This document shows, piece by piece, positions 34,634-43,878 of a stretch of DNA of 64,000 bases. The translations under genes and the position numbers were made by a program. Origin of the DNA: Paenibacillus sp. DMB5 (GTDB taxonomy: Bacteria; Bacillota; Bacilli; Paenibacillales; Paenibacillaceae); contig NZ_LRAC01000168.1 of NCBI RefSeq assembly GCF_001517085.1, positions 1-64,000 of the forward strand, given 5' to 3'. The notes beneath the pieces were generated by a model. It was not told where the DNA came from. It saw only the letters and a list, made by a program, of their open reading frames with translations, and searched no databases. How positions within the stretch are numbered: position 1 is the stretch's first letter; each line of letters starts with the position of its first letter.

Positions 34634-35551
34634 TTACGGCTGCATTCCGTCCTCGATCCGTTTCATGAATTCTTCAACAGCGCTGTAGCCCAGCTGCTTC
34701 AGGTACCAGTTGTTGGCTGCCGCTTCGATTAATCCGGCGACATCGCGTCCCGGCTGAAGCTGAACCTCAATATGCGGAATTTGTACCCCGAGATATTCGG
34801 TGAACTGGGGAACGAGCTCCAGCTCATTGTTGAGTGCATTCTCCCTCCAGGGACACAGCTCAATATCGAGCACGATCCGCGTCTCATCCTGAAAGGCTTT
34901 GCGCCCGTATTGGCGGACTACATTAATCAGCCCGATGCTGCGCAGCGCCAGGAACTCGCGTGTAGTCTCGTTATGCGTACCAAGCAGCGTATGCGGCCCC
35001 AGCTTCTTGAGCACCACTATATCGTCTGCTACGAACCGGTGGCCTCTGCGGATCAGCGTATGTGCGGTTTCACTTTTGCCGATGCCCGATTTGCCCCGCA
35101 GCAGAATGCCGATGCCCGATACGTTAACACATACGCCGTGAATCGACAGCTCGGGGGCCAGCGCCTTCACCAGATAGCTGTCCAGCTTGGCAATGAACTC
35201 GTTGGTCGTATCTGCTGTCCGCAGCAGAGGGATCCCCTCCTGGTCGCAAAAATGCGTAAGATAAGGAATCTCCTGCTGTCCGGTCGTTACAATGAAGCAC
35301 GGGGGATGATATTTGACGATGTTGCCGATATGCAGCACGCGGTCCTCTACGCTCAGCGTAAGCAGATAATTAATCTCCTTGCGGCCGAGCACCTGTACCC
35401 GCTCCATAGGAAAGAAATCAAAATATCCGACAAACTCCAGCCCGGGCCGGTGTGTCCGGGGCCGTGTGACCAGGCGGTCCATCCGGCTGGCTCCTGCAAG
35501 CACCTCCAGCTGGAATTTATCAGTAAGGCTCTGAACGGTGATCGACTTCAT
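34634..35551 (-). CDS. hprK: HPr kinase/phosphorylase
   Basis: A 305-residue bifunctional kinase/phosphorylase acting on Ser46 of HPr and Crh, the sensor of Firmicute carbon catabolite repression. The P-loop is GKSGIGKS (153-160), the HPr-contact and catalytic region is HGVCVNVSG (His139), and VADDIVVLKK follows. AGGAGG precedes the ATG. In Firmicutes hprK is usually followed by lgt; here it stands alone, so this may be a second copy or a separated locus. The C-terminus (EEFMKRIEDGMQP) is typical of the family. Confidence 0.94.
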   Translation of the reverse strand: MKSITVQSLTDKFQLEVLAGASRMDRLVTRPRTHRPGLEFVGYFDFFPMERVQVLGRKEINYLLTLSVEDRVLHIGNIVKYHPPCFIVTTGQQEIPYLTHFCDQEGIPLLRTADTTNEFIAKLDSYLVKALAPELSIHGVCVNVSGIGILLRGKSGIGKSETAHTLIRRGHRFVADDIVVLKKLGPHTLLGTHNETTREFLALRSIGLINVVRQYGRKAFQDETRIVLDIELCPWRENALNNELELVPQFTEYLGVQIPHIEVQLQPGRDVAGLIEAAANNWYLKQLGYSAVEEFMKRIEDGMQP

Positions 35552-35778
35552 GGGGTTCTCCTCCTGCAGCTAAGGCGTATTCCGGATACGCCTGAAATGT
35601 AATAGTAGGGTTGACGGTTATATTCAACGGCTGGGGTAACTCTACCTTCTCTTTATTATAGATATCCCTAAAAATCTTGTATTCTTACAATGCTGATTAT
35701 ATAGTTAGAAATATTACCTAAGTCTTAAGACCCACAGAAATTCATAATCTACCAATTAATGCAAGAAGGTGCGGCGTA

Positions 35779-37437
35779 TTGGATTTGGGATCATGGATTG
35801 ATCTAATGATGTGCTTTGTCTTGTTTCTGCTGTTCATATACATATTTGCTTCTGTTACCATAACCAGATTACACAAAGTGTATCTGGGCTTTCATTTTTC
35901 GATGATGGTATGGCCTTACTGCCAGTTCGCCATCAAAACTGTGGACGAGCCGGTCTTTCAGCTGTTTTATGTAAAAGCAGCCTTTGTCGATGCGTCCCTG
36001 CTGATTGCCGGCTGGATCTTCTTCACCATACTGATCTCCGGCCAGTCCCAGTTCCTGAAACGGAAAATCTTAATCCTGCTGTTCCTTCCGGCAGTCTTCT
36101 CGTCGCTTGGCGTCATCCTGAATCCGAACGAATGGTTCGTCCGCCCGGTGAACGGAGGATATGTAGAAAGAATTTACGGCCCTATTTTCTGGATCAACAT
36201 TTCCATTCTGGTTATTCATGCCCTTGTGTCCCTGTATATCATTTATGTAGCGCTTGTGTCCGATCAGGCATCACGGATTAAGAACCAGATCATGTCCATG
36301 CTCAGAGGGATCCTTGCGGTAACGATATTTTTGCTGCTTGATATCCTGCTGAATGTTGTCCTTGATGATTACCTGCCGGTCATTCCGGGCTTCACTTCGC
36401 TCGGCATCGTCATTTCGGCTATTTTCTTTGTGATTACCATTCACCAGGATAAAGTATTCGATATTGTAACGATTGCCCACCAGGATATCATTGATACGAT
36501 GGAATACGGCATCCTTGTGCTGGATGACCACGAACGGGTAGTAGAGATGAATCAGGCCCTTGATCCTTACTCCAGGCTTGAGCCCGGCGACCGTTTCCAA
36601 ATGGAGGCTTTTCTGCCGGGTACAACCGATGCCATCAGACGCTTTCTTGACCAGTACCGGGAACGTCCGGATGAGATGGCCGAGATTGAATGCCTGCATC
36701 CCGGCGGCCACCTGTATATTAGCATTCATGCTGCACCCATCATGGTCAGCTCGGTCAGAGTAGGGCGTACCATTACTTTTCAGGATATTACCGAGCTCCG
36801 CCGGCTTATTGACGAGACCAATCATCAGAATACCATTCTTCAGGAAAGAAATGAATCCCTGATCAAGGTTCAGGAGGAGCTGTTCCAGACTAACCGCAAG
36901 CTGACAAAAATGGCCATTACCGACAGCCTCACTGATTGCTATAACCGGCATTATCTCACACAGCAGCTGGAGAAGGAAGTAACGGAGAGCCGTGAGCACC
37001 CGCTTCCTTCGGCCATGATCCTGATCGATATCGACTTCTTCAAGGCAGTCAATGACCGTTACGGCCACCTGGCCGGCGATCTGGTCATCTGCGGAACCGT
37101 AGAGGTGCTCCAGCGCCTGCTGCGGGAGAAGGATATTCTGGCCCGCTATGGCGGCGAGGAATTTATCATCTACCTGCCGGGTACGGAAGAGACGGAAGCG
37201 GTCGCCATTGCGAAGCAGCTTAAATCCGCTGTGGCCGCCAATAAAATGAGCATTGACAACGTAGAGCATCCTGTATCGGTTACGATCAGCATGGGAGTGC
37301 TGAGCATCACCGACTTTAAGGCCGGACAGCCCAAGGATGCATCCGCCTATCTGAACGACCTGTTCAAAGCCGTCGACAAAGCGCTCTATGCCGCCAAGCA
37401 TCAGGGCCGCAACCGGATTGTTTCGGTGCGGCGGTAG
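35779..37437 (+). CDS. Membrane diguanylate cyclase (7TM-PAS-GGDEF)
   Basis: A 552-residue protein: seven or so N-terminal helices (about 1-225, the histidine-kinase N-terminal 7TM type), a PAS-like domain (about 230-345), a short coiled coil and a C-terminal GGDEF domain (about 385-550). The active loop is ARYGGEEFIIYLPG, and the DIDFFKAVNDRYGHLAGD block is present, so cyclic-di-GMP synthesis is likely. A TTG start follows GAAGGTG. Monocistronic. Confidence 0.92.
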   Translation: MDLGSWIDLMMCFVLFLLFIYIFASVTITRLHKVYLGFHFSMMVWPYCQFAIKTVDEPVFQLFYVKAAFVDASLLIAGWIFFTILISGQSQFLKRKILILLFLPAVFSSLGVILNPNEWFVRPVNGGYVERIYGPIFWINISILVIHALVSLYIIYVALVSDQASRIKNQIMSMLRGILAVTIFLLLDILLNVVLDDYLPVIPGFTSLGIVISAIFFVITIHQDKVFDIVTIAHQDIIDTMEYGILVLDDHERVVEMNQALDPYSRLEPGDRFQMEAFLPGTTDAIRRFLDQYRERPDEMAEIECLHPGGHLYISIHAAPIMVSSVRVGRTITFQDITELRRLIDETNHQNTILQERNESLIKVQEELFQTNRKLTKMAITDSLTDCYNRHYLTQQLEKEVTESREHPLPSAMILIDIDFFKAVNDRYGHLAGDLVICGTVEVLQRLLREKDILARYGGEEFIIYLPGTEETEAVAIAKQLKSAVAANKMSIDNVEHPVSVTISMGVLSITDFKAGQPKDASAYLNDLFKAVDKALYAAKHQGRNRIVSVRR

Positions 37438-37482
37438 GCAGGGATGCATAGTATATACCCGGTCCCTGGCTGAAATGCAAAG

Positions 37483-37525
37483 AAGACCTTCCCGGAAGAG
37501 TATTCCCGGGAACGGTCTTTTTATT
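37483..37525 (+). terminator. Intrinsic terminator after the GGDEF gene
   Basis: AAGACC-TT-CCCGG pairs with CCGGG-AA-GGTCTT (37483-37519), followed by a T run. Lies between converging genes. Confidence 0.82.
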
Positions 37526-37537
37526 AAACTATCCAGC

Positions 37538-39301
37538 TTACTGCATCGCTTCCGCCAGCCCGGTAAAAATCACACCCAGCGCATAAGCGCCGGCATCCGG
37601 GTACCCGATGCTGCGTTCGCCGACTGTACCGGCTCTGCCCATCCGGGCAACGATCTCCCCGGTCTGCCTTGCTCCTTCTACTGCAGCAGCGGCTGCCTTG
37701 GTCGAAGCAGTACCAAAGTCATTGCCCTGTGCGGCGCTGTCCTTCCACGACTGCGCATAAGGAACCAGCGCATCAATCAGCGTCTTGTCGCCGACTACCG
37801 CCCCTCTGCCGAAGGCACGCTCCCCGGTATCCTGAATGCCTTTGACCACGGCCTCCAGCATTTCGGCCAGCTCCTGTACGGACAGTCCCTTCCGGTCTCC
37901 GGCATATTTGCCGGCAGCCCGGAACGCGGAGCCCCAGATCGGGCCGGAGGCGCCGCCGCAGTGCTCCATAATGACCAGGGAGCAGGCATCCAGGAAGCTG
38001 CCCAGATCGGCTGAATGATTGGCTGTAATCTCCGGCCATTCGGTTTTGAGCTGCTTGAACCCTTTGGCTACGCTCATTCCAAAGTCACCGTCACCGGCAT
38101 GGGCGTCCAGCTCACAGAACGGAACCTCATTCTCTATGATAATCTCGCTCATTTTATCAATGGCATATACCATGTTATTCAGCGTAAAGGTGTCCCCTGT
38201 AACCTTGGCATACGCAGCATCTGTATCGCACTTAAAGGATACTTCCTGCTCCGCTTCCGGCTTCAGGACAACTTCGGTATATTGCACCGGCTCGAACGGT
38301 CCCTGCAGTACCAGTGCAGGGGTATGGCATTCGTCGGCCAGCAGCTCTTTAAGCTGATCGTCCAGCTTCATCAGCGACAGGGAGGCCCCGGCCATATCAA
38401 TGCTCGTCATGAAATTGCCGGCGAGCACGTTATGCACGGTAACCCCTTTGGCATCCAGCTCACGGATCACCGAGTTGCCGAGCAGGTACAGCTCCTGCAG
38501 CGGCGTTGCCCCGAAGCCGTTCACCAGCACGGTAACCTCAGGTGATCCCGCCCCGCCAGCAACCGAAAGGCTTTCCAGCAGCGCGTTTACCATTCTGGCC
38601 GCCAGCTCATCGGCAGTAACTACAGGCTCCCTGCGGATACCGGGCTCACCGTGGATGCCGACCCCGTATTCCATCTCGCCCTCTTCCAGCTGGAAGGTCG
38701 GCGTGCCTTTGGCCGGAACGGTACAGGAGGTGAAGGCGAAGCCGATGCTGCGGATATTCGCGATGGCCTTCTCTGCGGCTTTCTTAACCTCAGCCAGAGA
38801 CAACCCCCGCTCGGCCGCCGCTCCGGCGATCTTGTGTACCAGCACCGTGCCGGCTACCCCTCTTTTGCCGACGGTATACAGGCTGTCTTCAACAGCGATG
38901 TCATCATCGACCTTCACATAATCCACTTCAATGCCGTCTTCGCCGGCAAGATAAGCGGCATTCTTGAAGTTCATCATATCGCCGCTGTAGTTTTTGATGA
39001 TCAGGAGCGTGCCCTTTTGTCCCGCTGTAGAACGGATTGCCTGATACACCTGGATCTGGGACGGTGAAGCAAAGATGTCGCCGCAGACCGCCGCATCCAG
39101 CATTCCTTTGCCGACAAAGCCGGCATGGGCAGGCTCATGTCCGCTTCCGCCGCCGCTGATCAGCGTCACTTTGTCCGGGTTCAGCTGCTTTTTCTGGATT
39201 ACCTTGTGCTTGCTGTTGAATTCAAGAGACGGATGGGCCAGCACCAGCCCGCTGCACATTTCCCGTACCAGTGTCTCGGGTGCGTTGATAATTTTCTTCA
39301 T
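37538..39301 (-). CDS. dhaK: ATP-dependent dihydroxyacetone kinase (DhaK-DhaL)
   Basis: A 587-residue single-chain kinase that phosphorylates dihydroxyacetone with ATP. The DhaK half (about 1-330) has ISGGGSGHEPAHAGFVG and the substrate-binding His region; the DhaL half (about 380-587) has DAHAGDGDFGMSV and GGASGPIWGSAFR for ATP and Mg. The start (MKKIINAPETLVREMCSGL) is at 39301 behind a G-rich ribosome site. As sequenced, a frameshift joins it to gldA in one 990-residue frame, but this is an artefact: gldA ends one base before this ATG. Together the two genes oxidise glycerol and phosphorylate the product. Confidence 0.93.
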   Translation of the reverse strand: MKKIINAPETLVREMCSGLVLAHPSLEFNSKHKVIQKKQLNPDKVTLISGGGSGHEPAHAGFVGKGMLDAAVCGDIFASPSQIQVYQAIRSTAGQKGTLLIIKNYSGDMMNFKNAAYLAGEDGIEVDYVKVDDDIAVEDSLYTVGKRGVAGTVLVHKIAGAAAERGLSLAEVKKAAEKAIANIRSIGFAFTSCTVPAKGTPTFQLEEGEMEYGVGIHGEPGIRREPVVTADELAARMVNALLESLSVAGGAGSPEVTVLVNGFGATPLQELYLLGNSVIRELDAKGVTVHNVLAGNFMTSIDMAGASLSLMKLDDQLKELLADECHTPALVLQGPFEPVQYTEVVLKPEAEQEVSFKCDTDAAYAKVTGDTFTLNNMVYAIDKMSEIIIENEVPFCELDAHAGDGDFGMSVAKGFKQLKTEWPEITANHSADLGSFLDACSLVIMEHCGGASGPIWGSAFRAAGKYAGDRKGLSVQELAEMLEAVVKGIQDTGERAFGRGAVVGDKTLIDALVPYAQSWKDSAAQGNDFGTASTKAAAAAVEGARQTGEIVARMGRAGTVGERSIGYPDAGAYALGVIFTGLAEAMQ

Positions 39302-39302
39302 G

Positions 39303-40438
39303 TTATGCCCCCTTGCTCTGCTTGTAGTTCCGGCCGAGCTGGTCGCAACCCGGATTGCTGCGGCTACAGCCTCTACCGTAATAGGGAACGGCATGGAATG
39401 GATCGACTCCTCCGCAATGCAGGCCTTGCCTGCAACTTCCAGCAGCTCTTCCTGCGAAATGCTGTCTACTCCGATGTCAGCAAGGCTGACCGGCAGGCCG
39501 ACCGACAGGCAGAAGTCCATCACCTGGTTCAGCTCTTCGGCCGGCGCATTTTCAAGCACCAGCTGGGCAATCGTGCTGAAGGCTACCTTTTCCCCGTGAT
39601 AGTAGTGATGTGTACCCTCAAGCGAGGTTAGACCGTTATGGATCGCATGGGCTGCCGCCAGACCGCCGCTTTCAAAGCCCAGTCCGGACAACAGAATGTT
39701 GGCTTCAATGATATTTTCCAGCGCAGGCGTCACCTGATTGCAGTCACTGGCCACCTTCGCGTGTAATCCGTCTTTCAAAAGAGTCTCATAGCAGAACTTC
39801 GCCATCATCAGTGCCGTATTGGTTCCCTTTGCAGGTCCGCACACACCCTCACGTACACCGCTCGGCAGGCCGGCGTTGACATTGGAATAGGAATTTGCTG
39901 TTGCTCTTGCTTCAAAATAAGTCGAAAGCGCATCCCCCATCCCGGATACCAGGAACCGTGTCGGCGCATTGGCAATTACGGTTGTATCAATCATGACCAC
40001 ACTCGGACTCTGTTTAAAATAAGCATAGTCGTCAAACTGGCCGTCCGGAGTATAGAGAACCGCCGAATGGCTTGTCGGTGCGTCGGTCGCCGCAATCGTC
40101 GGCACGATAATCAGCGCCTCGCCTTCAGCTACACACTTGGCTGTATCAATAGCCTTGCCTCCGCCGAGTCCGATGGTACAGGCACAGGAATGCTCACGGG
40201 CCAGCTCCTTCAGGCGGGCAACCTCCTCGCGCGAGCATTCGCCGCGGAAGTTGCTCTCGACGAGCGTAATCTTAAACTTTTCGGCTGTGGAATCCAGCTT
40301 GGCCTGCACACGCTTCACATCATCCGGGTGGGCGATCAGCAGTGCAGACTGGCCGAAGGTCTGTACAAAATAACCCAGGTTGAGCAGTTCATCTTCACCC
40401 TGCACGTATTTGGTCGGGCTGATAAAGGCTTTTCTCAT
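39303..40438 (-). pseudogene. gldA: Glycerol dehydrogenase, frameshifted near its end
   Basis: A 378-residue (if repaired) iron-type NAD-dependent glycerol dehydrogenase. It has GLGGGKAIDTAKCVA, a PTIAATDAPTSHSAV cofactor region, and metal ligands in MGDALSTYF, AAHAIHNGL and THHYYHGEKVAF. Frame slips at about 39343-39344 (GCGACCAG where GCGGACCAG is expected). With one base restored it ends VADQLGRNYKQSKGA and a TAA at 39303-39305, the usual GldA tail. AGGAGG precedes the ATG at 40438. Oxidises glycerol to dihydroxyacetone for the kinase downstream. Confidence 0.9.
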
Positions 40439-40579
40439 CTTAATTCCTCCTAAAAGTTTGGTGAGCTGTACTATCCGAGAATCCCCTTGCAAAAACGGCT
40501 TCAGAAGCATCCGCTTAATTCATATATAAATCAAGTATAGTCTGCCCATTCTTTTTAAGCATTGTACTCTGCCTGCTAC

Positions 40580-40593
40580 ATTAAGCGTTTTCA
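40580..40593. promoter_or_regulatory. Candidate cre site (CcpA) upstream of gldA
   Basis: ATTAAGCGTTTTCA matches the CcpA operator consensus in 12 of 14 positions. Its position between gldA and its divergent regulator fits catabolite repression of glycerol use. Confidence 0.45.
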
Positions 40594-40618
40594 CATTGTG
40601 TTTTCTTGTTGTATACTT

Positions 40619-40635
40619 AGATAATAGTATTATCT
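40619..40635. promoter_or_regulatory. Perfect palindrome upstream of the PocR-AraC gene
   Basis: AGATAATA-G-TATTATCT, 17 nt with perfect 8-bp arms, lies 35 nt before the regulator start, over its probable promoter. A possible operator; AraC proteins usually bind direct repeats, so another regulator is as likely. Confidence 0.4.
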
Positions 40636-40669
40636 TGCACTCGTTACTGGATAGGAGGATCTTACACTC

Positions 40670-41713
40670 ATGAGCAATCCGCTGTTCAAGCTGGAAAACA
40701 TTATAGACCTCGAGAAATGGCATGTGCTTCAGGACTCTCTCGCGCTGGTCACCAAGATGGCGATTATCACCGTCAACTACAAAGGGGTTCCCGTCAGCAA
40801 ACACAGCTACTGCCAGCCCTTCTGCCAGGGCGTGAGAAAGGATGATGTCCTCTCGCCTTTCTGCCAGAAATGCGATGCCAGAGGCGGCCTGGAAGCCGTC
40901 CGGCTCAATGCCCCCTATATCTACAAATGCCACTTCAATATTATTGATATTGCCGTGCCGATCATAATAGACAATCAATACATAGGAGCGGTCATGGCCG
41001 GACAGATCCGGCTTCGTGACCCGGACCAGCAGCAGCTCGAGCAGCTGGTTTCCCGGCCGCCCAGCGCCGATACGGAGCTTAAATTCCAGGCACTTGAGGC
41101 TGAATATGCCTCGCTGCCCACATTGACCTATGACGAAGTATCGACCACTGCCAGCATGCTGTTTCACCTCTGTAATTATATCGTCGAAGAAGCAATCACC
41201 AAGAATGCCACCATTCAGATGTACAAAAAAACACTGCTCGCCGAGGCGCCTCTAAGCCAGACCGATGATTACGCCGCCGCGCCCGTACCCGCTGTCGGCA
41301 GCCTGCAGGCGATTCAGAACGAGCTGTCCAACACACTGGTCGAGCATTCGATTAAAGAGCTGAGCGTAAGTCAGTACCGCGCCGCCAATCCGCTGCTGCA
41401 GCCGGCCTTTGATTATCTCTACCAGCACAAGAACAAAAATCTGACCCTGGCTGACCTGGCCAGACAATGCCACATTAGCCCAAGCTATTTCAGCCGGATC
41501 TTCACCAGGGAAACCGGAGAGAACTATTCCGCTTTCGCACCGCGGCTGAAGATCGAATGGGCCAAACAGCTGCTCAAGACTACGGAGCAGCCCGTTAACC
41601 GGATCAGTGATGCACTTGGCTTCTGCGATGCGGGCTATTTCATCAAGACCTTTAAGAAGTTTGAGCATCTAACGCCTGCTGTATACCGCAGCAGGTACCG
41701 GGATGAGGAGTAA
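40670..41713 (+). CDS. PocR-domain AraC-family regulator
   Basis: A 347-residue regulator. Residues about 5-190 form a PocR sensory domain with the conserved Cys/His set (YCQPFCQGVRK, FCQKCDARGGLEA, KCHFNIIDIAVPII) that senses small diols or redox state. The C-terminal AraC domain (about 240-345) has LTLADLARQCHISPSYFSRIFTRETGENYSAF and RISDALGFCDAGYFIKTFKKFEHLTPAVYR. AGGAGG precedes the ATG. It is divergent from gldA-dhaK and is very likely its activator. Confidence 0.92.
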   Translation: MSNPLFKLENIIDLEKWHVLQDSLALVTKMAIITVNYKGVPVSKHSYCQPFCQGVRKDDVLSPFCQKCDARGGLEAVRLNAPYIYKCHFNIIDIAVPIIIDNQYIGAVMAGQIRLRDPDQQQLEQLVSRPPSADTELKFQALEAEYASLPTLTYDEVSTTASMLFHLCNYIVEEAITKNATIQMYKKTLLAEAPLSQTDDYAAAPVPAVGSLQAIQNELSNTLVEHSIKELSVSQYRAANPLLQPAFDYLYQHKNKNLTLADLARQCHISPSYFSRIFTRETGENYSAFAPRLKIEWAKQLLKTTEQPVNRISDALGFCDAGYFIKTFKKFEHLTPAVYRSRYRDEE

Positions 41714-41796
41714 CAGACTATCCTGGCTTCCCGGAGAGGTGGCTCGGCTCCCGGAACCCGCAGAGTGTAAGTTATGTCTTGTACGTCACGCGCCAG

Positions 41797-41987
41797 AACT
41801 AAGTGGAAATCCGCCACCTATTTCTTCGGTAAACCCCACTGTTGAGAAACTAAGTGGAAAAATGCCACTTAATTCCGCCAAAATTACCCATGGAGCAGGA
41901 AAGGGCCCAATTTAGATGACGTTTTTCCAACTAATCGCCGGAAATGCCGAGAAACGCTGAAATTAGGTGGCGAAAATCCAACTAACC
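41797..41987. repeat. Intergenic element: four 27-nt units, two forward and two reverse
   Basis: Four units lie at 41797-41823 and 41848-41874 (forward, AACTAAGTGGAAA start) and 41909-41935 and 41960-41987 (reverse). Starts are spaced 51, 61 and 51. Each unit is itself a near-palindrome; the best (second) has TAAGTGG and CCACTTA arms with a 7-nt loop. The spacer of the reverse pair carries CGCCGGAAA, as at the first locus (26994-27176). No gene is seen from 41713 to 42181. Confidence 0.8.
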
Positions 41988-42043
41988 GTCCGCTTTCCGC
42001 TGTTTGCGGTTGGAATCTGCAGACTGCCTATGCTTCCGATGCT

Positions 42044-42062
42044 AGCTTTTCTACGAAAAGCT
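42044..42062. other. Hairpin AGCTTTT-ctacg-AAAAGCT
   Basis: Perfect 7-bp arms (42044-42050 and 42056-42062). It lacks a GC-rich stem or long T run, so it is not a convincing terminator. It may be part of the same repetitive intergenic DNA as the four-unit element just upstream. Confidence 0.5.
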
Positions 42063-42139
42063 TTCAGGCGGTCTCCAAAGCTCGCACACCAGCAATTCAG
42101 GCTTTTTCCCTTTTCATAGCACAGCTCCAGCAATGCAGC

Positions 42140-42173
42140 AAAGGCAGGCCCCTCTGAACAGGGGCCTGCCTTT
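42140..42173. terminator. Intrinsic terminator after mqo
   Basis: AAAGGCAGGCCCCT (42140-42153) pairs perfectly with AGGGGCCTGCCTTT (42160-42173) over a 6-nt loop. The minus-strand mqo gene ends eight bases away. Confidence 0.85.
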
Positions 42174-42180
42174 ATACCTT

Positions 42181-43692
42181 TTATCTGAAATTAGCCTGCT
42201 TCTGCGGCTCCTCTTCACCCAGACCCAGGGTCTGGTTCACCGAGGCCATAATTTCTTCCAGCAATTCCGGGCGGGACGCCAGCGGGATGCCGTAGGAAGG
42301 AATCATCTCCTTGATCTTTGGCTCCCAGGACTTGATATGCTGCGGGAAGCACTTGTTAAGGACCTCCAGCATGACATGAACCGCCGTGGATGCGCCCGGC
42401 GAGGCGCCAAGCAGCGCAGCTACCGAGCCGTCGGCGGCACTGACCACCTCGGTGCCGAATTGCAGTGTCCCCCTGCCGTCAGGTGTATCTTTGATGACCT
42501 GCACGCGCTGGCCGGCTACGACCACCTTCCAGTCTCCGCTTTTGGCGTTCGGAATAAACTCGCGCAGCTCGTTCATGCGCTGCTCGCTGGAGAGCATCAG
42601 CTGCTGGATCAGATACCGGGTCAGCGCCATTTCCTTGGCACCGGCTGCCAGCATCGTAAACAGATTGTTCGGCTTCACCGAGCCGATCAGGTCCAGATTC
42701 GAGCCGGTCTTGAGGAACTTCGGCGAGAAGCCCGCGAACGGCCCGAACAGCAGGGCCTTCTTGTTGTTAATGTAGCGGGTATCCAGATGCGGCACCGACA
42801 TCGGCGGGGCGCCCAGCTTGGCTTTGCCGTACACCTTGGCATGATGCCGCTCGACAACCTCCGGATTGTCGCAGGCCAGGAACAGCCCGCTCACCGGGAA
42901 GCCTCCGATATGCCTGGATTCCGGTATCCCGGTCTTCTGCAGCAGAGACAGGCTCCCGCCGCCCGCGCCGATAAAAACAAACTTGGCGGAATGGAACTCC
43001 GTCTGCCCGCTGCTCAGATTGTGCACCTTAACCTTCCATAAACCGTCCCCGGTACGCTTGATATCTTTAATGGCGTGCCTGTAGTGAACCTCGACCTTCC
43101 GGCTCTGGAGATAGTCGAACAGCAGCCGGGTCAGCGCACCGAAGTTAACATCCGTCCCCGAAGTAATCCGTGTGGCAGCAACCGGCTCCTGGGAGCTGCG
43201 GCCCTCCATCATCAGCGGAACCCACTCCTTCAGCTTCCGGGGATCCTCGGAGTACTCCATGCCCTGGAACAGCGGATTTTGTGAGAGCGCTTTAAATCGC
43301 TTATTCAGAAAAGCCACATTCTTCTCGCCCTCGACCCAGCTCATATGGGGGATCGGCATAATGAAATCCTGCGGACGGCGGATCAGCTTATGCTTGACCA
43401 GATAAGACCAGAATTGCCTGGACAGCTGGAACTGTTCATTGATTTTGACCGCTTTGCTGATGTCAACCGACCCGTCGGGCTTTTCGGAGGTATAGTTGAG
43501 CTCACAGAGTGCCGCGTGACCGGTACCCGCATTATTCCATTCGTTGGAACTCTCCTCTCCCGCGCCTGCAAGCTTCTCAAACACTTTAATGTTCCAGTCC
43601 GGTGCCAGCTCTTTCAGCAGGGCTCCCAAAGTCGCACTCATGACTCCTGCACCAATCAAGATAACGTCTGTTTTTTTGTGTTCGCTGCTCAT
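42181..43692 (-). CDS. mqo: Malate:quinone oxidoreductase
   Basis: A 503-residue FAD enzyme of the membrane face that oxidises malate to oxaloacetate and passes electrons to quinone. The FAD motif is DVILIGAGVMSATLGALLK at the N-terminus; NEWNNAGTGHAALCELNYT is the family signature. The ATG at 43692 lies behind AAGGAAGG; a further 34 in-frame codons upstream look untranslated. Length is normal for Mqo. Confidence 0.95.
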   Translation of the reverse strand: MSSEHKKTDVILIGAGVMSATLGALLKELAPDWNIKVFEKLAGAGEESSNEWNNAGTGHAALCELNYTSEKPDGSVDISKAVKINEQFQLSRQFWSYLVKHKLIRRPQDFIMPIPHMSWVEGEKNVAFLNKRFKALSQNPLFQGMEYSEDPRKLKEWVPLMMEGRSSQEPVAATRITSGTDVNFGALTRLLFDYLQSRKVEVHYRHAIKDIKRTGDGLWKVKVHNLSSGQTEFHSAKFVFIGAGGGSLSLLQKTGIPESRHIGGFPVSGLFLACDNPEVVERHHAKVYGKAKLGAPPMSVPHLDTRYINNKKALLFGPFAGFSPKFLKTGSNLDLIGSVKPNNLFTMLAAGAKEMALTRYLIQQLMLSSEQRMNELREFIPNAKSGDWKVVVAGQRVQVIKDTPDGRGTLQFGTEVVSAADGSVAALLGASPGASTAVHVMLEVLNKCFPQHIKSWEPKIKEMIPSYGIPLASRPELLEEIMASVNQTLGLGEEEPQKQANFR

Positions 43693-43878
43693 TAAAAAAC
43701 CTTCCTTATCTCTGTGAATTTGCCAAAAGAGCCAGGCCGCTTTGAAGGCTGCAGGACGCATGGCTCCACTCAGGAAATCTATTAAAATGTTCATCGGCTG
43801 TTATCAGATAATTATATACAATTTGAAGCAAATAAAAAATCAAAACTTCGCGCGGGCCGCAGGGAATATGGACACTCT

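Noticed and set aside
36271..37449. 392-codon minus-strand open frame
   Set aside because: Antisense shadow of the GGDEF gene.
37538..40510. Bifunctional glycerol dehydrogenase-dihydroxyacetone kinase fusion
   Set aside because: One missing base near 39343 explains it; both natural ends are present.
40520..41167. 215-codon open frame on the minus strand
   Set aside because: Lies antisense inside the PocR-AraC gene; no coding features of its own.
43693..43794. 34-codon N-terminal extension of Mqo
   Set aside because: The ATG at 43692 has a strong ribosome site and gives the family's usual length.
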